From the NCBI RefSeq assembly GCF_030272615.1, contig NW_026728922.1:137501-162500 (forward strand): a stretch of 25,000 nt of DNA, in the 5' to 3' direction. The first letter of the stretch is position 1. Each line of letters starts with the position of its first letter. Below, piece by piece: positions 18,666-25,000 of this stretch. The position numbers and the translations under genes are program-made. Under the pieces are notes generated by a model, which saw only the letters and a list, made by a program, of their open reading frames with translations, ran no database searches and was not told the origin of the DNA. The DNA comes from Cryptomeria japonica (Eukaryota; Streptophyta; Pinopsida; Cupressales; Cupressaceae).

Positions 18666-18764
18666 CCGTGCCCCTCTATCTCGACCGATGTTGGTGCTTG
18701 AAAGGGTTGGGATCGCTCGGATTTATAAACGTGCACCACCATTTGTCGAGTGTGAGGGACGCGG
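18666..18764 (+). other. Stem-loop H12 downstream of P12
   Basis: Left arm 18666-18702 (CCGTGCCCCTCT ... GTTGGTGCTTG) and right arm 18730-18764 (CGTGCACCACCATTTGTCGA ... GACGCGG). The complement of the right arm matches the left at CCG, TCCCTC, CTCGAC and TGGTGC. The loop carries ATCGCTCGGATT. Position relative to the TATA is the same as H11 and H13. Confidence 0.6.
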
Positions 18765-19049
18765 CAGGTCTCCTAAATGCTATGCGGGCGCTCTCTGAGA
18801 ATCTCTATCCGGCCTCGACACAGACTAGTCTTGCTGAATGGTTTGGCACTGGTAGTCGATCCAACACGTCGTTGTTGTGGCCGCCTAGGCGATTCGATTC
18901 GAGCCCCCGTCTAGCTTTTGGGTTGCTTGGCGGATTTTGCCCTATCCGCAAGTGAGCTCGGTCCCTAAACGTTCGAGAAACCCGATTGCTATGCGCCGAC
19001 TCTCTTTCTTGCGAGCCTCCATCTAGCTTTTGGGTCTCTACGGAACGGA
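18765..19049 (+). repeat. ETS-like segments between P12 and P13
   Basis: Contains CTAAATGCTATGCGGGCG, GGTTTGGCACTGGTAGTCG, CCAACACGTCG and GTCTAGCTTTTGGGT, then a second start CCCGATTGCTATGCGC with CATCTAGCTTTTGGGTCTC at about 18982-19038. These are relatives of the 188-bp ETS unit, one of them shortened. Confidence 0.65.
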
Positions 19050-19130
19050 AGTCGGAATCTGGGACCGTTGTTTGATTCGACGAGGCAGACTACGGTTGTG
19101 CGAGAATCGGACAAATAACTTATATAGGGG
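19050..19130 (+). promoter_or_regulatory. Probable 35S gene promoter P13 (Pol I)
   Basis: TATATAGGGG at 19121-19130, the last copy before the ETS repeats and so the best candidate for the gene promoter. Upstream element AGTCGGAATCTGGG starts 71 bp before the TATA; proximal block GAGAATCGGACAAATAAC. By the plant Pol I rule, transcription should start at or next to A19126. What follows is GAGGTGTTG and a strong hairpin. No further TATATAGGGG occurs to the window end, but a promoter beyond 25000 cannot be excluded. Confidence 0.78.
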
Positions 19131-19158
19131 AGGTGTTGACTGGAGCATTCTCCCCCGT

Positions 19159-19246
19159 GCCCCTCTAACTCGACCAATGCTGGCGCTCGAACGGTGGTAG
19201 CGCTCGGATTTTCATTGAGCGCCAGCATTGGTCGATTTAGAGGGGC
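19159..19246 (+). other. Stem-loop H13 at the start of the ETS
   Basis: Left arm 19159-19191 (GCCCCTCTAACTCGACC ... GGCGCTCGAA) and right arm 19215-19246 (TTGAGCGCCAGCATTGGTCG ... GAGGGGC) are complementary over about 32 bp with one mismatch and one single-base bulge. The loop is 23 nt (19192-19214) and contains GTAGCGCTCGGAT. It begins about 33 nt after the presumed start site, so the nascent pre-rRNA would fold it first. H11 and H12 are less perfect relatives. Confidence 0.88.
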
Positions 19247-19495
19247 ATGCGAGATTCCCGAATGCTATGCGAGGGCTCTAACGGAAATGTCTATTGGTTT
19301 CGGTATGGATGCAATTGCGAGTGGTTCGGCAAAGGTAGTCGTTCCGATGCGTCCATGTCGTGGCCAAATCGATAATTCGATTTGAGCCCTCGTATAGCAT
19401 TTGGGTCTCTCGATGTGATTCCGCATTCCAGTCCCTTTGGGCACTGCTTGAGCCGCATCCCAGGGGGTTCCCTTCCCAATAATCTGCCTCGCAAC
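19247..19495 (+). repeat. ETS-like leader before the 188-bp array
   Basis: Diverged relative of the 188-bp unit: CCCGAATGCTATGCGAGGGC, GTGGTTCGGCAAAGGTAGTC, TCCGATGCGTCC, then CCTCGTATAGCATTTGGGTC. It is about 250 bp and ends where the first regular unit begins at 19496. Confidence 0.65.
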
Positions 19496-22400
19496 CCGAT
19501 TGCTATGCGGTGAGGCTCCTCGGCCGCCTCGGAACTATCTGTGTATCAGACGCATCGCGGGATAAGGGGTTGGCAACGGTAGTCGCCCCAAGCGCGTCCG
19601 ATGCTTGGACCATTCCGAGGCGGCCCTGAAGCCTCTTCCGTCTAGCCGTTGGGTCCTTCTCGCCGCATCCCTCGCCTCGCACCCCGATTGCTATGCGGTG
19701 AGGCTCCTCGGCCGCCTCGGAACTATCTGTGTATCCGACGCGTCGCGGGATAAGGGGTTGTCACTGGTAGTCGCCCCAAGCGCGTCCGATGCTTGGACCA
19801 TTCCGAGGCGGCCCTGAAGCCTCTTCCGTCTAGCCGTTGGGTCCTTCTCGCCGCATCCCTCGCCTCGCACCCCGATTGCTATGCGGTGAGGCTCCTCGGC
19901 CGCCTCGGAACTATCTGTGTATCGGACGCGTCGCGGGATAAGGGGTTGTCATTGGTAGTCGCCCCAAGCGCGTCCGATGCTTGGACCATTCCGAGGCGGC
20001 CCTGAAGCCTCTTCCGTCTAGCCGTTGGGTCCTTCTCGCCGCATCCCTCGCCTCGCACCCCGATTGCTATGCGGTGAGGCTCCTCGGCCGCCTCGGAACT
20101 ATCTGTGTATCGGACGCGTCGCGGGATAAGGGGTTGTCACTGGTAGTCGCCCCAAGCGCGTCCGATGCTTGGACCATTCCGAGGCGGCCCTGAAGCCTCT
20201 TCCGTCTAGCCGTTGGGTCCTTCTCGCTGCATCCCTCGCCTCGCACCCCGATTGCTATGCGGTGAGGCTCCTCGGCCGCCTCGGAACTATCTGTGTATCG
20301 GACGCGTCGCGGGATAAGGGGTTGTCACTGGTAGTCGCCCCAAGCGCGTTCGATGCTTGGACCATTCCGAGGCGGCCCTGAAGCCTCTTCCGTCTAGCCG
20401 TTGGGTCCTTCTCGCCGCATCCCTCGCCTCGCACCCCGATTGCTATGCGGTGAGGCTCCTCGGCCGCCTTGGAACTATCTGTGTATCGGACGCGTCGCGG
20501 GATAAGGGGTTGTCACTGGTAGTCGCCCCAAGCGCGTCCGATGCTTAGACCATTCCGAGGCGGACCCGAAGCCTCTTCCGTCTAGCCGTTGGGTCCTTCT
20601 CGCCGCATCCTTCGCCTCGCACCCCGATTGCTATGCGGTGAGGCTCCTCGGCCGCCTCGGAACTATCTGTGTATCGGACGCGTCGCGGGATAAGGGGTTG
20701 TCACTGGTAGTCGCCCCAAGCGCGTCCGATGCTTGGACCATTCCGAGGCGGACCCGAAGCCTCTTCCGTCTAGCCGTTGGGTCCTTCTCGCCGCATCCCT
20801 CGCCTCGCACCCCGATTGCTATGCGGTGAGGCTCCTCGGCCGCCTTGGAACTATCTGTGTATCGGACGCGTCGCGGGATAAGGGGTTGTCACTGGTAGTC
20901 GCCCCAAGCGCGTCCGATGCTTGGACCATTCCGAGGCGGACCCGAAGCCTCTTCCGTCTAGCCGTTGGGTCCTTCTCGCCGCATCCCTCGCCTCGCACCC
21001 CGATTGCTATGCGGTGAGGCTCCTCGGCCGCCTTGGAACTATCTGTGTATCGGACGCGTCGCGGGATAAGGGGTTGTCACTGGTAGTCGCCCCAAGCGCG
21101 TCCGATGCTTGGACCATTCCGAGGCGGACCCGAAGCCTCTTCCGTCTAGCCGTTGGGTCCTTCTCGCCGCATCCCTCGCCTCGCACCCCGATTGCTATGC
21201 GGTGAGGCTCCTCGGCCGCCTTGGAACTATCTGTGTATCGGACGCGTCGCGGGATAAGGGGTTGTCACTGGTAGTCGCCCCAAGCGCGTCCGATGCTTGG
21301 ACCATTCCGAGGCGGCCCCGAAGCCTCTTCCGTGTAGCCGTTGGGTCCTTCTCGCCGCATCCCTCGCCTCGCACCCCGATTGCTATGCGGTGAGGCTCCT
21401 CGGCCGCCTTGGAACTATCTGTGTATCGGACGCGTCGCGGGATAAGGGGTTGTCACTGGTAGTCGCCCCAAGCGCGTCCGATGCTTGGACCATTCCGAGG
21501 CGGCCCCGAAGCCTCTTCCGTGTAGCCGTTGGGTCCTTCTCGCCGCATCCCTCGCCTCGCACCCCGATTGCTATGCGGTGAGGCTCCTCGGCCGCCTTGG
21601 AACTATCTGTGTATCGGACGCGTCGCGGGATAAGGGGTTGTCACTGGTAGTCGCCCCAAGCGCGTCCGATGCTTGGACCATTCCGAGGCGGACCTGAAGC
21701 CTCTTCCCTCTAGCCGTTGGGGCTTTCTCGCCGCATCCCTCGCCTCGCACCCTGATTGCTATGCTGTGAGGCTCCTCGGCCGCCTTGGAACTATCTGTGT
21801 ATCGGACGCATCGCGGGATAAGGGGTTGGCAGTGGTAGTCGCCCCAAGCGCATCCGATGCTTGGACCATTCCGAGGCGGCCCTGCAGCCTCTTCCGTCTA
21901 GCCGTTGGGGCCATCTCGCCGCATCCCCCACCTCGCACCACGATTGCTATGCGGTGAGGCTCCTTGGCCGCCTCGGAACTATCTGTGTATCGGACGCATC
22001 GCGGGATAAGGGGTTGTCACTGGTAGTCGCCCCAAGCGCGTCCGATGCTTGGACTATTCCGAGGCGGCCCTGCAGCCTCTTCCGTCTAGCCGTTGGGGCC
22101 ATCTCGCTGCATCCCCCACCTCCTCGGCCGCCTCGGAACTATCTGTGTATCGGACGCATCGCGGGATAAGGGGTTGGCAGTGGTAGTCGCCCCAAGCGCG
22201 TCCGATGCTTGGACTATTCCGAGGCAGCCCTGCAGCCTCTTCCGTCTAGCCTTTGGGGCCATCTCGCCGCATCCCTCGCCTCGCACCCCGATTGCTATGC
22301 GGTGAGGCTCCTCGGCCGCCTGGGAACTATCTTCGTATCGGACGCATCGCGGGATAAGGGGTTGTCACTGGTAGTCGCCCCAAGCGCGTCCGATGCTTGG

Positions 22401-23440
22401 ACTATTCCGAGGCGGCCCTGTGGCCTCTTCCGTCTAGCCGTTGGGGCCATCTCGCCGCATCCCCCACCTCGCACCCCGATTGCTATGCGGTGAGGCTCTT
22501 CGGCCGCCTTGGAACTATCTTCGTATCGGACGCATTGCGGGATAAGGGGTTGTCACTGGTAGTGGCCCCAAGCGCGTCCGATGCTTGGACTATTCCGAGG
22601 CGGCCCTGCAGCCTCTTCCGTCTAGCCGTTGGGGCCATCTCGCCGCATCCCCCACCTCGCACCCCGATTGCTATGCGGTGAGGCTCCTCGGCCGCCTTGG
22701 AACTATCTTCGTATCGGACGCATCGCGGGATAAGGGGTTGTCACTGGTAGTCGCCCCAAGCGCGTCCGATGCTTGGACTATTCCGACGCGGCCCTGTGGC
22801 CTCTTCCGTCTAGCCGTTGGGGCCATCTCGCCGCATCCCCCACCTCGCACCCCGATTGCTATGCGGTGAGGCTCCTCGGCCGCCTTGGAACCATCTTCGT
22901 ATCGGACGCATCGCGGGATAGGGGGCTGTCACTGGTAGTCGCCCCAAGCGTGTCCGATGCTTGGACCATTCCTAGGCGGCCCTGAAGCCTCTTCCGTCTA
23001 GCCGTTGGGGCCTTCCCGCCCCATCCCTCGCCTCGCACCCCCGATTGCTATGCGGTGAGGCTCCTCGGCCGCCTTGGAACCATCTGTGTATCGGACGCAT
23101 CGCGGGATAAGGGGTTGGCACTGGCAGTCGCCCCAAGCGCGTCCGATGCTTGGACCATTCCGAGGTGGCCCTGAAGCCTCTTCCGTCTAGCCGTTGGGGC
23201 CTTCCCGCCCCATCCCTCGCCTCGCACCCCGATTGATATGCGGTGAGGCTCCTCGGCCGCCTTGGAACTATCTGTGTATCGGACGCATCGCGGGATAAGG
23301 GGTTGGCACTGGTAGTCGTCCCAATCGCATCCGATGCTTGGACCATTCCGAGGCGGCCCTGCAGCCTCTTCCGTTTAGCCGTCGGGGCCTTCCCGCCGCA
23401 TCCCTCGCCTCGCATCCCGATTCCTATGCGGTGAGTCTTC
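19496..23440 (+). repeat. 188-bp tandem repeat array in the 5' ETS
   Basis: Units start with CCGATTGCTATGCGGTGAGG at 19496, 19684, 19872, 20060, 20248, 20436, 20624, 20812, 21000, 21188, 21376, 21564, 21752, 21940, a 28-bp-deleted 160-bp unit ending 22287, then 22288, 22476, 22664, 22852, 23041 and 23229, and a decayed start near 23416. Each unit contains CGGACGCGTCGCGGGATAAG, GGTAGTCGCCCCAAGCGCGT and CCGTCTAGCCGTTGGGTCC. Within each unit GAGGCT and GGCCGCCTCGGAA pair with TTCCGAGGCGGCC and AGCCTC further on. Units are nearly identical on the left and more varied on the right. 188 is not a multiple of three, so the small open frames are incidental. Confidence 0.97.
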
Positions 23441-24110
23441 TCGGCCGCCGCGGAACTATACCTGTTATTGCTACTGCATCCTTCGGCTGGTAACCTCCTC
23501 TGCCGCCTTGGAACGTTCTCTTTGTCGGACGCGTCGCGGGATAAGGGGTTGGCACTGGTAGTCGCCCCAAGCGCGCCCGATGCATAGACCGCTCCGAGTC
23601 GACCTTGCTTTCAGCCTCTCACATGCATAGACCTCTCTGAGTCGACCCTGCAGCCTCTCACGTTTAGCCTTTGGAATCTCGCCTCACAACATGATTGCTA
23701 TCCTTGATGCATCCCTTGCCTCGAGCCCTGATTGCTTTCTTGGCTGCATCCCTCCTCTCCTCACAGCCCGGTTGTCATCACTGCTTCATCCGTCGCTTCA
23801 TGCATTCTGGCTGCTGGGCCCTTCCCACCGCACACCTCGATTGCTATCTCTTCTGCATCACACACCCCGATTGCTATCTCTGCTACATCCCTCGGCTCTC
23901 ACTTCTGCATCCTTCGCCTCACACCTCGATTGCTATCAATGCTGCATCCGTAACCTCACACCCCGATTGCTATGCGGGGAGGCTCCTTGGCCGCCTTGGA
24001 AATTTCTGTGTGTCGGACGCACCGCGGGATAAGGGGTTGGCACTGGTAGTCGCCCCAAGTGCGCCCGATTCTTAGACCGCTTCGAGGTGACCTCGTAGCC
24101 TCTTTCGTCC
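23441..24110 (+). repeat. Degenerate 188-bp copies and short GATTGCTATC repeats
   Basis: Decayed units are visible at about 23500-23600 (CGGACGCGTCGCGGGATAAG, then CGCCCGATGCATAGACCGC) and about 23967-24090 (GATTGCTATGCGGGGAGGC, CGGACGCACCGCGGGATAAG). Between them, about 23680-23960, short irregular repeats of CGATTGCTATC, TGCATCC and CTCACACC recur every 30-50 bp. This is the right edge of the ETS array. No gene seen. Confidence 0.75.
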
Positions 24111-25000
24111 AGGCTTCCTGCCTTCAACGCCCTTTTTACACCTCGATTGCTATGCGCGGGCTCGTTGGCGTCTATCACCTCTCTGCGAAGAGTGGCACGA
24201 TGATTGTTGGGGTAAATCGTAGCAGTCCGATCTCTGGCCTTGGGCCATTGTGAGGGCTGATCGATTTCCTGTGCGCATCTCGTGTTCGCCCAGTAACAGA
24301 CTCGACGACTTGTAATCGGTCTTGTTCCCGATTGTTCCTGGAGGTAGTCTTCGGAACTCTTGGATTTGACCTGTCACTCGAACTGTCCTCTTCCGAGGAT
24401 GCTTGTGTGTGTGTGCTTGTGCCATTTCCTTGGCGGTATTAACGAGATATTAAAGAGCGGAGTGAGCGCCTCGCCCAGCTATGTTTGGGGCTCTCACTCC
24501 CTTACCCGGTGTGCGACCGCTTTGCACGTAGGTTGCGGAGCATCGCGACTCTTTCGATGTTTGGCGGTTGTCTTCCGGTGATGCGTTGGTCCCGAAGTGC
24601 ACGTTACTAGCATTTCTGCCATTGTTCTCGATCTTTGGCACGTTCCTTCGTTGCAATTGGATATATATCTCCGTTTATACGCGCAGGCTTCTCCCGCCTA
24701 TTCAGCGCTGTCCCACTCTCAGCACTCTCGTGGTCTCCTTGGCTTCTCTCTCCCGTGAGCGAGCTCTCTTCTCGAGTCTTTTCCATGTCCCATGGAGGTT
24801 GCCTTGCGAAATTCGGGCACACAAACGTGACCGGATAAGAGCGGAATTGCCTATGAGGAGAAGCTCACCTTAGGGAGCAGCAATGCCGAGTGTTTCGACA
24901 GAGGGTAGAGGGGGCGTTGTTTGGGCGGTTGCACAAAAGAGTGCTACGTTTGCACTGAAGGTTGCTTCTTCGTCTCCGACGAACTCTTCGAGGCAAAAAA
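24111..25000 (+). other. Unique 5' ETS sequence
   Basis: No tandem repeats, no TATATAGGGG and no 18S start (which would begin near TACCTGGTTGATCC). There is a short GTGTGTGTGTG tract near 24409 and an isolated ATATATAT at 24662-24669 without a G-run. The final part contains GAGGGTAGAGGGGGCG and ends in an A-run. Pre-rRNA processing sites may lie here but none can be named from sequence alone. Confidence 0.55.

Larger units (their letters stand above)
19126..25000 (+). other. Probable 5' external transcribed spacer of 35S pre-rRNA (partial)
   Basis: Sequence downstream of the last Pol I promoter and upstream of the unseen 18S gene. It holds hairpin H13, an ETS-like leader, about twenty 188-bp repeats, degenerate repeats and 0.9 kb of unique sequence. 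Subrepeats downstream of the promoter are known in plant 5' ETS regions. If P13 is the gene promoter, the ETS is at least 5.87 kb, long for a plant. The 18S 5' end is not reached, so the length is a minimum. The alternative is that the 188-bp array is untranscribed spacer and a diverged promoter lies further right. Confidence 0.6.

Noticed and set aside
19605-23434. Series of near-identical 63-102 aa open frames every 188 bp
   Set aside because: The period is not a multiple of three and the frames are a by-product of the ETS tandem repeat downstream of a Pol I promoter. No coding signal beyond repeat conservation.
24655-24680. ATATATAT near 24662 as a further Pol I or Pol II promoter
   Set aside because: It lacks the GGGG run, the AATCGGACAAATA block and the element 70 bp upstream that all thirteen other promoters share.
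1-25000. 18S, 5.8S or 25S rRNA genes or tRNA genes
   Set aside because: I looked for their conserved ends and boxes and found none. The only rRNA genes in the window are the two 5S copies.

Overview
The window reads as plant nuclear ribosomal DNA: one very long intergenic spacer (IGS) running into a long 5' external transcribed spacer (5' ETS) of a 35S rDNA unit. I see no protein-coding gene. The many long open frames on both strands come from GC-rich repeats that lack stop codons. The anchors are two complete 5S rRNA genes (minus strand) and thirteen copies of the plant RNA polymerase I core promoter TATATAGGGG (plus strand). So the 35S unit is transcribed left to right and the 5S genes lie in its spacer in the opposite direction. 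This linked ('L-type') 5S-35S arrangement is known from bryophytes, other early land plants, some gymnosperms (Ginkgo, Podocarpus, Ephedra) and some Asteraceae. The 5S A-box with GCGCGC, where most angiosperms have GCGTGC, together with the very large spacer, makes a gymnosperm or another non-angiosperm land plant my best guess. The species is not determined. Neither 18S nor 25S is inside the window.

Layout. (1) 1-13551: a 5S-bearing higher-order repeat. Positions 1-5615 recur almost unchanged at 7937-13551 (offset 7936), with a shorter rearranged partial copy between them (5616-7936). Each full copy runs: GC-rich subrepeats built on GGTGCGCACC, interrupted by AT-rich hairpin/poly-T modules and a T-tract insert; then GC-rich 5S 3' flank; 5S gene; a degenerate AT-richer repeat; and a 12-bp CACCC minisatellite. 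(2) 13552-14745: the minisatellite continues only in the second copy. (3) 14746-19130: a ladder of Pol I spacer promoters in three classes. P1-P6 are in about 157-bp units, P7-P10 in 311-bp units, and P11-P13 in 441-490-bp composite units carrying ETS-like sequence. A 52/38-bp array sits between P6 and P7, and a 50/56-bp array between P10 and P11. (4) 19126-25000: probable 5' ETS, with a strong hairpin right after the last promoter, about twenty 188-bp tandem repeats (19496-23440), degenerate copies of these to about 24110, and about 0.9 kb of unique sequence to the window end.

How it fits together. P13 is nearest the (unseen) 18S gene and is the likely gene promoter. P1-P12 would be spacer promoters. 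All thirteen share a bipartite layout: a CGGAAGTT-like element 70-72 bp upstream of the TATA, and an AATCGGACAAATA block directly before it. The most unusual points are the conserved stem-loop with a conserved GCGCTCGGAT loop after each of P11-P13, the two inverted 5S genes in one spacer, and the long complementary arms in every 188-bp ETS repeat.
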